Assembly (NCBI RefSeq): GCF_025397995.1
Contig: NZ_CP104550.1
Location: 834,001-898,000, forward strand
Direction of reading: 5' to 3'
DNA from: Methanothermobacter wolfeii
GTDB taxonomy: Archaea; Methanobacteriota; Methanobacteria; Methanobacteriales; Methanothermobacteraceae
DNA length: 64,000 nt
The notes under the pieces: model-generated
What the model was told of the DNA's origin: nothing
What the model saw: only the letters and a program-made list of their open reading frames with translations
The model's database searches: none
Program-made: the position numbers and the translations under genes
Shown: one piece after another, positions 8,230 through 17,261 of the stretch
Layout of the letters: each line of letters begins with the position of its first letter
How positions within the stretch are numbered: position 1 is the stretch's first letter

Positions 8230-11200
8230 ATTAGGAGACTTTTACCTCTCGTGACAGTGATACTTCTGGCTTCACTGACAGCAACAGCAAGCGCAGCAGA
8301 AGTCTCAGGTCACGTTAAGGAGATATACAACGAATCATCAGGAACCTACACGACACTGGAGAACGCCATACCCGTGAAGAACGCCACGGTACAGGTACTC
8401 GGAAACGGGACATTGCTGAACCAGACACTGACACTGGATGACGGTTCATACCACCTCACATTCACTTCAGAGTCCCCTGTTGAGCTCAGGATAAGCTACC
8501 ACACCTACAGGACAGCCACCTACACCCTGAACGGATCATGCATCATCAACCACACCTTCATGCCTGATATAGCCATCATAAGCTCGGTCCCCGAGAAGGG
8601 ACAGGTACTGAGATCAATGGGTAACAGGCGTATAATCTACCATGACATGTGGAACCCTGCATCTGCAGCAGATGACTGGATAATGGAGCACGTGAACTTC
8701 GCATACCTTGACATGGCAATGCCAGGGACCGGATGGGGAGACTCATGGTACCCCTACCTCCTCAGAAGCCCCGCAAACCAGAGGAACATGATAGCAGCCG
8801 CCTTCGGGTATCCCACCGACACCGACAGCGACCCCTGGGGTGGAACCGGACTCCACCTCCTCGGCGGAACACCCGACAATGACACCCCCAACACCATAGA
8901 GAACACATACATCGCAAGCTACTACGCCCTCGCCTCTGGCCCAGCAGCCAGGGAGAACCTTGAAAACATGATCAGGTACATATACTACCTCCTGGGTGAG
9001 ACCACATACAACCCAGTGGAGAACGACGAGGGACCCGTGATGGCAGCACCTGACTGGGGCCTCTACCACCCCGACGCCGGTATTATGAGCGTCTCGGCTT
9101 CAAGGGCCAGGATAAAGGAGTGGATAGAGACCAATCCCGGCCTGATACCACCCTACGACAGTCTACGGTGGATAGACCAGAACTTCAGCGCATGGGCAGA
9201 GAACATGAGGGCAGACATCTACAGGCAGTTCGAGGAATGGTACGGTGCAGCCAAGAACCTGACAGGCCCCTTCATTGTGGTCGTAAGCTACGGACCATCA
9301 GCCACGGTTGACGCCATAATAAGGGAGGCCGAGTCTCAGGGCAGGGCAGCCTTCAACCTCTACCAGGGAGCCACAAATCCACCAGTAAGCAGACTCCTTG
9401 AGGAACTTGTACTCGGAGTTGAAGGTAAGGGCCCGATGGAGAGGAAGATCAGCGCCGTGATATCCCTATACTCATGGTCCCTTAACTATCCCAACCTCCC
9501 CAGTGGCGGTGCCCTTGAGGAATTTGAACGGATAAACGTGCCGGTCATCAAGGGAGTCCAGCTCGACAGCAGCTCAAGCCTGACAAACCCCCTGGGTGCA
9601 CAGTACGAGTGGACCTGGCAGGTTACGATTCCAGGATTTGAGGGTGTCTTCGCACCCGTGGTTGTATCCTGCACAGACGACTCAGGAAGCGAGGTGCCCC
9701 TGGTTTCAGGGGTCAGGAAGATAGTGAAACTGGCAGATGGCTGGGCGAAGCTCTCGGAACTCAGCAACACAGAGAAGAAGATAGCCCTCATACTCTACAG
9801 TTACCCGCCAGGTAAGGATGGTTTCACAGCATCCTACCTCGATGTCTTCAGGAGCCTCCACGACCTGCTGGTGAAGCTCAACGAGACAGGTTACAGTGTT
9901 GGAGACAGGATCCCCGATGCTGAGGAACTCTACACCCTGGTATCGGAGTTCGGGAATAAGGGCACATGGGCCCAGCCTCTCCTTGAGAAATACGTCTCAG
10001 AGAACAGGGCCGCCCTTGAATCAAACCGACAGCTAATAGACCCTGAAAAGTACCTTGAATGGTTCAACGGGCTCCCAGAGAACCTCAGATCAGAGGTTAT
10101 ATCCAGGTGGGGTTCCCCTCCAGGGAGTATAATGACGGTGAACGGTTCACTGGTCATACCCGGCATGGTCCTCGGAAACATCCTCCTGACGGTGCAGCCG
10201 GCACGTGGCTGGGATGAGGTCACCGACTACCATGACCCCTACCTGCCGCCCCACCACCAGTACATAGCATTCTACCGCTGGATCCAGGACGTCTTCGGGG
10301 CAGATGCAATGATCCACCTTGGAACACATGGAACCCTTGAATGGCTTCCCGGTCGCATGATAGGACTCATGGAGGATGACTGGTCCTTCCAGCTAACAGA
10401 CCTACCAAACATCTACCCCTACATCGTATCAAACCCTGGTGAAGGTATGGTTGCAAAGGACCGCAGCTGGGCCCTCATCATAGACCATATGACACCTGCC
10501 ATGGTCCAGAGCGGACTCTACGGTGAACTCATCGAGATCCACGACCTCATACACCAGTATGAAAACGCCATAAAGGTGGGGAACTACCAGATACTCCCGA
10601 GCCTCGAGTCCCGGATAAGGGCCAGGGCAGCCTCCATGGGCATGAACATGTCAGGGAACTTCACCGAGGCCCTTGAAAGGCTCCACCTCAAGCTCCATGA
10701 AATCGAACACGACATCATACCCCTGGGACTCCACAGCCTTGGCAGGGTGCTCACAGGGGAGGAACTGGTTGAGGAGGTCCTGACCATCGCATCATCAAGG
10801 ACAGAGCTACTTGAAAACATCAGAAGGACCCTCTACCCTGACCTTCCAGCATACAGTGAGATGATCAGAAAAACATACATCTATGAGACCGAAATTGACA
10901 GTATAAAGTCCACTGCACGTAACTGGATCGTTTCAATCATAAACGGGACAGTCCCTGCAGGCATAAACTTGACAGACCTTGAATTCATCAACGACACTGT
11001 ACAGAAGATAAGGGCAAACATGGAGTGGGAGAACATCCTGAAGGCACTTTCAGGCGGCTTCATAAAGCCGGGCCTTGCAGGGGACCCCTCATGGAACGAC
11101 GTACTGCCAACGGGAGTGAACTTCTACGCTGCAAACCCTAAGAAGATGCCGACAAGGGCCGCCTGGGAGACCGCCGTGAAGGTGGTGGACAGTATGCTCG

Positions 11201-12708
11201 CAGACTACTACCTCAAACACGGCAGCTTCCCTGAACTCGTGGGTATGGTGATGTGGGGTACCGAGCTCCTGAGGACCGATGGAATAGCCATAGCAGAGTT
11301 CCTCTACCTCCTTGGAGTTAAACCTGAATGGAACCCCAACGGTGATGTTAAACCAGAACCGGTCCTTATGGACGCATCCCAACTTAAGATAAACATCAAT
11401 GGCGTTGAAATTCCAAGGCCACGCATAGACGTCCTTGTAACTGCCGTTACAGGGAACCAGTTATGGATAGACCTCATGAATAAGGCGGTTAAAATGGTTG
11501 CAGAGGCCAATGACACCATGAATTACATCAGGAAACACTACGATGAGTGCGGATCCCTTGACAGGGTCTTTGGACTGATGGGCCTTGTACTTGAGGGTAC
11601 GGGTGTCTCTGACCTTACACCAGCAACATCAAGGTGGAATGCCACCGGTGAACTTGCAGACGTCTACCTCTCAAGGGTATCCTATGCATGGAGGTCCGGG
11701 CCGGGCGGCGTTGATATCCAGCAGAACCGTGGAGTATTCCAGTACCTCCTCAAGAACGTTAACCTGGTGACACAGAACCTTGACAGTACATGGAGGCTGA
11801 TGGACACAGATGACTACTATGACTGGTTCGGTGGAATGGTCCTTGCATCACGACACCTTGGAGGAAACCCTGACACGGCCCTGGTTGATATGAGGAACAA
11901 AAACAGCATCAGCATACGCACCGTTGCAGAGGAGATTGAACTGGAGATAAGGTCACAGCTCCTGAACCCCAGGTACATGGACTCACTCCTGAACTCACCC
12001 AGCGGATGGCTTGAATACGCCCAGAGGTACAGGAACGTCTTCGGTGTTGCCGTGACAACCGGCGCCGTCAGTGATGAACTCTGGAACCTCATGGCAGAGA
12101 ACCTCCTATCAGACAGGTTCAGGGCTACAAAGGACTATGAGGGTGTTGCAACACAGTCAATGATAGCATGGCTCCTTGAGGCCTCAAGGAGGAACTTCTG
12201 GAACGCCGATGAAAGGATACTTTCAGGGCTTGCGGATCGCTACATCCAGCTCGCAAACCAGTACGGTGTTGTCTGCTGCCACCACACCTGCGCAAACATG
12301 GTCTTCAACCAGTGGCTTGTGAAATTATCCTCACTTGACAGGGCATCACTCCAGAAGTTCGCAGCAGCCATGGCGGCTGCAACCGGCATGAGCATCGATG
12401 TTCCAGGTTCCGGCGGGTCAAACCAGCCAGGGAATTACGGTGAGGGTCAGAGTACGGGTACAGCAGGAAGACCATCCCGTGGATCATCAGGTGAAGGAAG
12501 AAGTCAGGTCACTGCTTCCAGTGCTTCAGGGAATTCCGGTCCCGGGGCTGAACCTCAGGAGGGAACTTCTGGAGAAGAAGGAAAGGCCTATGAGGTTTCA
12601 GCAGCCACTGAAAGCGGATCATCAGAAAGCCAGGTCCCGGTGTACGCCATCCTCGGGGTAATATGCCTCGTTGCGCTTGTTGGAATCGGATACTTCAGGG
12701 CCAGATAA
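8230..12708 (+). CDS. Secreted membrane-anchored CobN/Mg-chelatase H-like protein
   Basis: About 1492 residues. In order: a signal peptide (RRLLPLVTVILLASLTATASA), a small beta-sandwich resembling carboxypeptidase regulatory domains (about residues 25-110), a long CobN/ChlH-type chelatase region including MIHLGTHGTLEWLPG and VGMVMWGTELLRTDGI, a Ser/Gly-rich linker, and a C-terminal membrane helix (VPVYAILGVICLVALVGIGY) ending in basic residues. It should sit outside the cell. True CobN inserts cobalt into hydrogenobyrinate in the cytoplasm; the extracellular form, common in methanogens, has no proven substrate. The likely motor partner is the ChlI/ChlD protein at 50519-52573. The start is taken as ATT 8230: GGAGG (8218-8222) sits 7 bases before it, while GTG 8251 would lack a ribosome site and the basic n-region. 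Confidence 0.82.
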   Translation: MRRLLPLVTVILLASLTATASAAEVSGHVKEIYNESSGTYTTLENAIPVKNATVQVLGNGTLLNQTLTLDDGSYHLTFTSESPVELRISYHTYRTATYTLNGSCIINHTFMPDIAIISSVPEKGQVLRSMGNRRIIYHDMWNPASAADDWIMEHVNFAYLDMAMPGTGWGDSWYPYLLRSPANQRNMIAAAFGYPTDTDSDPWGGTGLHLLGGTPDNDTPNTIENTYIASYYALASGPAARENLENMIRYIYYLLGETTYNPVENDEGPVMAAPDWGLYHPDAGIMSVSASRARIKEWIETNPGLIPPYDSLRWIDQNFSAWAENMRADIYRQFEEWYGAAKNLTGPFIVVVSYGPSATVDAIIREAESQGRAAFNLYQGATNPPVSRLLEELVLGVEGKGPMERKISAVISLYSWSLNYPNLPSGGALEEFERINVPVIKGVQLDSSSSLTNPLGAQYEWTWQVTIPGFEGVFAPVVVSCTDDSGSEVPLVSGVRKIVKLADGWAKLSELSNTEKKIALILYSYPPGKDGFTASYLDVFRSLHDLLVKLNETGYSVGDRIPDAEELYTLVSEFGNKGTWAQPLLEKYVSENRAALESNRQLIDPEKYLEWFNGLPENLRSEVISRWGSPPGSIMTVNGSLVIPGMVLGNILLTVQPARGWDEVTDYHDPYLPPHHQYIAFYRWIQDVFGADAMIHLGTHGTLEWLPGRMIGLMEDDWSFQLTDLPNIYPYIVSNPGEGMVAKDRSWALIIDHMTPAMVQSGLYGELIEIHDLIHQYENAIKVGNYQILPSLESRIRARAASMGMNMSGNFTEALERLHLKLHEIEHDIIPLGLHSLGRVLTGEELVEEVLTIASSRTELLENIRRTLYPDLPAYSEMIRKTYIYETEIDSIKSTARNWIVSIINGTVPAGINLTDLEFINDTVQKIRANMEWENILKALSGGFIKPGLAGDPSWNDVLPTGVNFYAANPKKMPTRAAWETAVKVVDSMLADYYLKHGSFPELVGMVMWGTELLRTDGIAIAEFLYLLGVKPEWNPNGDVKPEPVLMDASQLKININGVEIPRPRIDVLVTAVTGNQLWIDLMNKAVKMVAEANDTMNYIRKHYDECGSLDRVFGLMGLVLEGTGVSDLTPATSRWNATGELADVYLSRVSYAWRSGPGGVDIQQNRGVFQYLLKNVNLVTQNLDSTWRLMDTDDYYDWFGGMVLASRHLGGNPDTALVDMRNKNSISIRTVAEEIELEIRSQLLNPRYMDSLLNSPSGWLEYAQRYRNVFGVAVTTGAVSDELWNLMAENLLSDRFRATKDYEGVATQSMIAWLLEASRRNFWNADERILSGLADRYIQLANQYGVVCCHHTCANMVFNQWLVKLSSLDRASLQKFAAAMAAATGMSIDVPGSGGSNQPGNYGEGQSTGTAGRPSRGSSGEGRSQVTASSASGNSGPGAEPQEGTSGEEGKAYEVSAATESGSSESQVPVYAILGVICLVALVGIGYFRAR

Positions 12709-12746
12709 CCCCTCTTATTTTTTATTTTTCCTGATCCCTAAGGATT

Positions 12747-13616
12747 CTATATACACCCTGTCTGTTTTTCCAGTAACTCAAGGATACGTTTAAGGAATTC
12801 TCCACTCACACTCCATTTACCATTATCATGAACCAGGAACCCGGCAAGTTCAAGTTCCTCAAGTTCCCTACGGACATCTCTCCCTGTTTCCTCTTCTATT
12901 TCATCTTCATCCATTGATTTCCTGTATAGAAGGGAGATTATCCCTCGCTTGACACCGTTTAAACACTGAATCTCAGCCAGCCACCTGAAACCTATCTGCT
13001 GAAACTTAGCCTCAAAGTGTGCCTCAAGGAGTGATGGACCGTATATGGGTCCGTCTGAGAGCACGTTCAGGAAACAGTCTGTGAAGAGGGGGTTGCCCCC
13101 TGTGAGTCTGTGGAGGTATTCGATACCATCCCTGGTGAACCTGATTTCCGGTGCCTTAATCTTCAGGTATTCCTCAAAATTCCTGAGGATGAAGGGTTTT
13201 AATTCGATTATTTCTGCCTCAGGAAAGTTATCATGGATCTCACCGATAACCTTCTGACTGTAAGTCACTGCAAGGGCCACTTTTAAGTCGGCGGAGACCA
13301 TACGCCTTATCCCTTCAAGGACTGATCCATCAGGGGATACATGATCAATCAGGAGGTACCAGTTCATGGTCCTTGTCATCACAATCTTACCCGGGAGCCC
13401 GGATTCCTGATGATTCCAGCTGCCGCACCTCGTATCCATGAGGCTCGTGTTTCCAGGGTTTTCGGCATGAAATCTTTTAAAAAGAGTTGTTTTTCCTGAG
13501 CCCATGGGTCCTGTAACCACGGCAGGACCGCCGGCTTCAAGGGCTTCCTTCAGTCTCTTCAGTTCCCTTTCCCTTCCATAAAACACTTCAATTTTATTCA
13601 GGGGGATTATGGGCAT
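12747..13616 (-). CDS. Archaeal AAA-type ATPase (STAND-like)
   Basis: A 289-residue P-loop ATPase of the archaeal ATPase/AAA_16 type. It has FYGRERELKRLKEAL near the N-terminus, typical of this family's entry motif, then Walker A VVTGPMGSGKTTLF at about residues 32-45, a hydrophobic strand WYLLIDHVS as the likely Walker B, and a C-terminal winged-helix-like segment (RRELEELELAGFLVHDNGKWS). Members are often regulatory or defence ATPases of unknown target. No ribosome binding site is evident. It begins 20 bases after the stop of the CARF-HTH gene and is probably co-transcribed with it, suggesting a signal-linked role. Confidence 0.75.
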   Translation of the reverse strand: MPIIPLNKIEVFYGRERELKRLKEALEAGGPAVVTGPMGSGKTTLFKRFHAENPGNTSLMDTRCGSWNHQESGLPGKIVMTRTMNWYLLIDHVSPDGSVLEGIRRMVSADLKVALAVTYSQKVIGEIHDNFPEAEIIELKPFILRNFEEYLKIKAPEIRFTRDGIEYLHRLTGGNPLFTDCFLNVLSDGPIYGPSLLEAHFEAKFQQIGFRWLAEIQCLNGVKRGIISLLYRKSMDEDEIEEETGRDVRRELEELELAGFLVHDNGKWSVSGEFLKRILELLEKQTGCI

Positions 13617-13636
13617 TTAAGGCACTTAATAAGAAA

Positions 13637-14218
13637 TTATAGTACTGCCAGTTCGCCGGCAGAGGTTATCTCGAGTTTCTCCCTGTCGATGAATCCCATG
13701 TCACGGAGTTCCCTTATGTGGTTGTAGGTCATTCCCCGGCTTATTCCTATCTTAACTGCAAGGTTCTTGACTGACTTCTCACCTGCCTTGAGTTCCTCAA
13801 GGACCTGTTTCTTTGTCTTGGAGATCCCGAAGCTGAGTATGGGTAGGTCTATGAGTTCACTGTCCTCCTCTGTAACGTAGACTATGCGCTGGACGTCATG
13901 GTTCCTTGCATAGCACCCGAAGAGGGCCCCCAAGGCCTGGGTCTTCCTGCCCCCGCTTATGTTTACAACCACACGTCTACCCTTGGCCCTTTCCTCATCG
14001 ATGATTTCAACCATGTCCCTTGCAATGGTCACAACGTCATAGAGGCTTGTTTCACATGTTGTGATCTCCATGAAGTTGCCGAGGGTGTCCCTGAGGACCT
14101 GTTCAACCTGATCCTTTTCCTTCGGAGCCTTGTCCTCCTTGAGTAAGACCACCTTCTTCGGTGAGAACTGTGTTATGCAGATCATCACCGGTTCAAGTGA
14201 GTATATGGTGGATATCAA
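13637..14218 (-). CDS. CARF-domain winged-helix regulator, Csa3-like
   Basis: 193 residues in two parts. Residues 1 to about 130 form a CARF-like Rossmann domain with the signature [20 protein letters not shown] and an N-terminal strand [14 protein letters not shown]. Residues about 135-193 are a winged helix ([20 protein letters not shown], then [15 protein letters not shown]). This is the layout of Csa3 regulators, which control CRISPR genes and can bind cyclic oligoadenylate. No CRISPR array or cas gene is in the window, so its ligand and targets are open. The start is probably TTG 14218, which preserves the first strand but has no clear ribosome site; GTG 14188 is an alternative. An ATPase gene follows 20 bases downstream. 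Confidence 0.78.
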   Translation of the reverse strand: MISTIYSLEPVMICITQFSPKKVVLLKEDKAPKEKDQVEQVLRDTLGNFMEITTCETSLYDVVTIARDMVEIIDEERAKGRRVVVNISGGRKTQALGALFGCYARNHDVQRIVYVTEEDSELIDLPILSFGISKTKKQVLEELKAGEKSVKNLAVKIGISRGMTYNHIRELRDMGFIDREKLEITSAGELAVL

Positions 14219-14682
14219 AGTGGTATCTATATTATCACTCCCATCCCATTTTCACATCCTGAAAACTTGTTCAGGATGAACAATCCATATAATATAATAG
14301 TATTCTCTACTGACCATTCTATATATATTTTGTGCCATTCAAAACTCCTTTTTCCAGAGTTAAGTGTCTATTTCATGGAGGAGTTCCGGTTCATTGAAGT
14401 ATCTCCTTTACATTACAATGGTTCATGGTTTTCTATATGAAATAGAAAAGTTCGATCACAGAATCCTGTCCATCTTCAGATAATCATTTAAAGGATTCAG
14501 GGAATTTTGGATGAATTTCAGGGTAAAGTCTTAAATGGTTAAATATTTATTTTACTGGGGCTGGCCTCCAGCATATCCCGGACCAGACCATTTTTGTAAA
14601 TGAAAAACATATACATTTATATATTAGAAGATAATTTATAGTATACATAACCAACATTACGTTTGGATATGGTGATTTCAGA
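14219..14682. other. AT-rich gene-free stretch
   Basis: No convincing gene lies in these 460 bases. TATA-like stretches occur near 14285-14305 and 14605-14640, facing the flanking genes. A 10-base inverted pair, TCTATTTCAT (about 14368) and ATGAAATAGA (about 14437), flanks about 60 bases of unremarkable sequence. It is notably AT-richer than the surrounding coding DNA. Confidence 0.4.
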
Positions 14683-14889
14683 ATGAAAATTAAAGGTCCA
14701 TTAAAATATGGGTCATACATGTCAATTAACGTATATGAATACATTAAAAATGTATTAATAACGATCTGGAGTTATGTATTCATAGAAATTATAAAATATT
14801 CTCTGAAGAAACGCGGCAATCATCCAGATTCCCACACATCCATGGAGTACAGCAATAATATTGAGATGGCTGAAGTCACAGGTTACTGA
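14683..14889 (+). CDS. Possible small protein, 68 residues
   Basis: ATG 14683 follows GGTGAT (14669-14674) at good spacing and an AT-rich promoter-like region (about 14605-14640). The product has a hydrophobic middle (NVLITIWSYVFIEIIKY) that could be one membrane helix and a polar tail. The codon choice is AT-rich and I recognise no family. It may be a genuine small membrane protein or a chance frame; the ribosome site is the best argument for it. Confidence 0.35.
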   Translation: MKIKGPLKYGSYMSINVYEYIKNVLITIWSYVFIEIIKYSLKKRGNHPDSHTSMEYSNNIEMAEVTGY

Positions 14890-14940
14890 GCGATGATACT
14901 CATCTGAAATCACGCTTCAATAAAAAGGAGGTGAAAGAAC

Positions 14941-15351
14941 ATGAAAAAGACCTACATGGCCGGAATACTTCTCCTCCTTGTAGGAGTTGTATTCGCTTCA
15001 GGTTGTGTCTCAGACACAGCCCCACAGGAAGAGAAGACGGTGAACGTAACAGACCTCAAGGTCGTTTCAGAGGGTTATGGCCTCTACTCCGTGAGTGGGA
15101 AGATAACAGCGCTAAAGGACTATGGCTACCTTGAGATGCACCTTAACTGGTACGACTCAGAGGGGAATCTCCTATATGAAAACCCACTTGCATGGAACAC
15201 CAACAATGCAAAAACAGGACAGACAATTAAATTCAAAGCCGAAGATTACATTGACACAGGGAAACCCGCAAGGGTTGAAATACTGATATACGGAACACCA
15301 TTCGGGGGAAGTGAAAGCGACCTGATCTACAACAACACCATAAAGGTCTAG
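14941..15351 (+). CDS. Secreted lipoprotein of unknown function
   Basis: 136 residues. A lipoprotein signal (MKKTYMAGILLLLVGVVFASG followed by the lipobox cysteine, ASGC) is followed by a compact beta-rich domain: TVNVTDLKVVSEGYGLYSVS through VEILIYGTP. That pattern (strand, Y-x-V-x-G, D-x-x-G) is like the FxLYD-type domains of exported proteins. It would be lipid-anchored outside the membrane. GGAGGTGA lies 9 bases (from GGAGG) before ATG. The next gene starts 10 bases after its stop, so these two form an operon, and the EF-hand gene may belong to it too. Confidence 0.75.
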   Translation: MKKTYMAGILLLLVGVVFASGCVSDTAPQEEKTVNVTDLKVVSEGYGLYSVSGKITALKDYGYLEMHLNWYDSEGNLLYENPLAWNTNNAKTGQTIKFKAEDYIDTGKPARVEILIYGTPFGGSESDLIYNNTIKV

Positions 15352-15361
15352 GTGATTAAGA

Positions 15362-15676
15362 ATGAGCGAAACTGTAGAGAAATCAAGGACACTTGAACTT
15401 GTCCTTGGAATAATTGGAGGGGTCTTCGGGCTGCTCGGAGGCTTAGCCGCACTAGTGTTTTCAGTGTTCGCCACGGATATTCTATGGTTAGGTATCAGCG
15501 CCATCCTTGCATCCATTCTGGGAATCGTTGGATCAGTATATGTCAGAAACAACCCCCGGAATGGAGGAGTACTGCTCATTGTAAGTGCAGTCTGGCTACT
15601 GATAAGCATATCTGCCTTTGCAATTCCAGGCACAGTATTTCTGGGTCTTGCAGGAGTCCTGGCCCTCTTAAGATAA
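15362..15676 (+). CDS. DUF4064-like membrane protein
   Basis: 104 residues with three to four predicted membrane helices rich in Gly, Leu and Ile (LVLGIIGGVFGLLGGLAALV; ILWLGISAILASILGIVGSV; GVLLIVSAVWLLISISAFAI). This pattern matches the DUF4064 family, common in bacteria and archaea and of unknown function. It starts 10 bases after the lipoprotein stop, with GGTGAT just upstream, and is followed by an A/T-rich tract. Envelope function is inferred from its neighbours. Confidence 0.72.
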   Translation: MSETVEKSRTLELVLGIIGGVFGLLGGLAALVFSVFATDILWLGISAILASILGIVGSVYVRNNPRNGGVLLIVSAVWLLISISAFAIPGTVFLGLAGVLALLR

Positions 15677-15744
15677 TTCATCCTTTTATTTTTTTTGGAA
15701 GAAAACCCTTGCATAACATGTCAATCATTAAAAGAGGTGAATAA

Positions 15745-16203
15745 ATGGATACATCTACACTGATAGCAGTCCTTGGGATAGGATTCATATTGATCTTATT
15801 CATGTCAGGTGCAATTACCGGCGGATCAGAAACAGAATACGTTGAATATAATGAAAATACTGTTGAAGATACGGTGCCAGAAGAAACAGAAAACTCAACA
15901 GAAGAAACAGAAACCGCATCATACTCAGAATCGGATGATTACTCAGATCTCATGTACCCCGAGGATGTAAAGGAAGTTCTAAGCCTGTATGACTATAACT
16001 ACGATGGGAAAATAGAATTCCTGGACGAGGACAGTGACTACCCCGATGGAGAGGAAGAATTTATAGCCTGGGCTGTTACAGCAGGCCTGGATAGCTCAGA
16101 CGCAGCGGAAATAACAGATTTCTTCATGAACTATGATGAAGATGGTGACTGGTACCTTGACAGGTACGAACTGGACATGATGTTCTACGACTACTACAAC
16201 TAA
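15745..16203 (+). CDS. Membrane-anchored EF-hand protein
   Basis: 152 residues: an N-terminal membrane helix or uncleaved signal (TLIAVLGIGFILILFMSGAI), a Glu/Thr/Ser-rich linker, then two EF-hand-like loops. Loop 1 is DYNYDGKIEFLD (position 12 Asp rather than Glu). Loop 2 is DEDGDWYLDRYE, with Asp at 1, 3 and 5 and Glu at 12 but Trp in place of the usual Gly. The pair is separated by about 45 residues with helices between, as in calmodulin-type pairs. It probably binds Ca2+ on the cell surface. GAGGTGA precedes ATG. Its overall acidity is unusual next to its neighbours. Confidence 0.7.
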   Translation: MDTSTLIAVLGIGFILILFMSGAITGGSETEYVEYNENTVEDTVPEETENSTEETETASYSESDDYSDLMYPEDVKEVLSLYDYNYDGKIEFLDEDSDYPDGEEEFIAWAVTAGLDSSDAAEITDFFMNYDEDGDWYLDRYELDMMFYDYYN

Positions 16204-16361
16204 ATACCAATCCTTGAGAGCTGATATTTCATTAATACATTTCTTCTTTTTATTGTGTCGATTATTACCTGTAGAGAGCATCCACCTGCAGCTAAAAATG
16301 CTCCCTTCATAACTGAAAAGTTATTTATACTCCCTTCCACAGATATTATTACTGGATTACA

Positions 16362-16544
16362 ATGATACACTACAGAATGGACCAGCCGGAAAGGGTTAAG
16401 TGCAGTGTATGCGGTGGTACGGCCGAGGAGGTAGAGGAGACCTACCCGGAATCAGGAAACTTCATCATGGTCCTCTACAGATGCACCAGTTGCGGTCATA
16501 TCGAGAAGAGACAGTACGGAAGACCCGTTAAGATTATTGACTGA
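16362..16544 (+). CDS. Small zinc-ribbon protein
   Basis: 60 residues with two zinc knuckles, CSVCGG and CTSCGH, about 28 residues apart, forming a likely single zinc ribbon. Function is unknown; such proteins may bind nucleic acid or act as accessory factors. A TATA-like TTATTTATA at about 16320-16329 fits a promoter with a very short leader, and no ribosome site precedes ATG 16362, so it may be read as a near-leaderless message. The DUF169 gene begins 9 bases after its stop and is probably in the same operon. Confidence 0.65.
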   Translation: MIHYRMDQPERVKCSVCGGTAEEVEETYPESGNFIMVLYRCTSCGHIEKRQYGRPVKIID

Positions 16545-16553
16545 GGTGATTGG

Positions 16554-17240
16554 ATGGCTGATGAATGCCAGGTGAATGGATACGATGTGATATCAGAAAA
16601 ATTCAGGACCCTTCTGGGCCTTGAAAAGTCCCCTGTTGCAGTTAAACTCGTCCTGAGGGAGGAGGACCTCCCTGAGGGTATTGAGAAGATTGATAAACCT
16701 GCAAGACACTGTGAAATGGTTCAGATGGCCGCTGCAGGCGAATCATTCTATGCGCCGGCAGATTCGCAGGCATGTAAAGGTGGTGCGGATGCCCTTGGAA
16801 TCGATGAGGCCCCTGCCAAGGTGAAGACAGGTGAATTCTACTACCAGCTGGGACGATTTGCAAGCTTCGCATCAGCAAAGAGGACCTTCGATGAGATACC
16901 ATCAATAGACCTTAAATTCTACGCTGCAGTCTACGCACCCCTGGAGAAGGCAACCTTTGATCCGGACGTCATAGTGATCATCTGCAACCCTGCACAGGCC
17001 ATGAAGATATCCCAGGCCCTCCTCTACACCCTGGGCGGACGTGTGGAGGCCGACTTCTCGGGTATACAGTCAATCTGCGCAGACGCCGTCGCCGGGCCCT
17101 ACCTCCGCAAGAGGCCGAACATAACCATGGGGTGCAGTGGCTCAAGGCAGTACGCCGGTGTGCGTGATGATGAACTCATCGTTGGCCTTAATGGTGAGAA
17201 CATAGGCTGTGTTGTGAATGCCCTTGAGGCAATAAGCTGA
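16554..17240 (+). CDS. DUF169 family protein
   Basis: A 228-residue cytoplasmic protein of the DUF169 (COG2043) type, widespread in methanogens and of unknown function. Recognisable features are the N-terminal LLGLEKSPVAVKLV, cysteines in RHCEMVQMA, QACKGGADALG and SICADAVAGPY, and the late MGCSGSRQYAGVRDDELIVG. The conserved cysteines could bind a metal or cofactor, which is inference. Start ATG 16554 has GGTGAT about 4 bases before it. It follows a zinc-ribbon gene at 9 bases and precedes a frameshifted coiled-coil gene. Confidence 0.82.
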   Translation: MADECQVNGYDVISEKFRTLLGLEKSPVAVKLVLREEDLPEGIEKIDKPARHCEMVQMAAAGESFYAPADSQACKGGADALGIDEAPAKVKTGEFYYQLGRFASFASAKRTFDEIPSIDLKFYAAVYAPLEKATFDPDVIVIICNPAQAMKISQALLYTLGGRVEADFSGIQSICADAVAGPYLRKRPNITMGCSGSRQYAGVRDDELIVGLNGENIGCVVNALEAIS

Positions 17241-17261
17241 TAACATGAGGGGGGTGATAGA

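Noticed and set aside
14366-14446. Inverted repeat TCTATTTCAT / ATGAAATAGA as mobile element ends
   Set aside because: Only 10 bases, no transposase between them and no target duplication.
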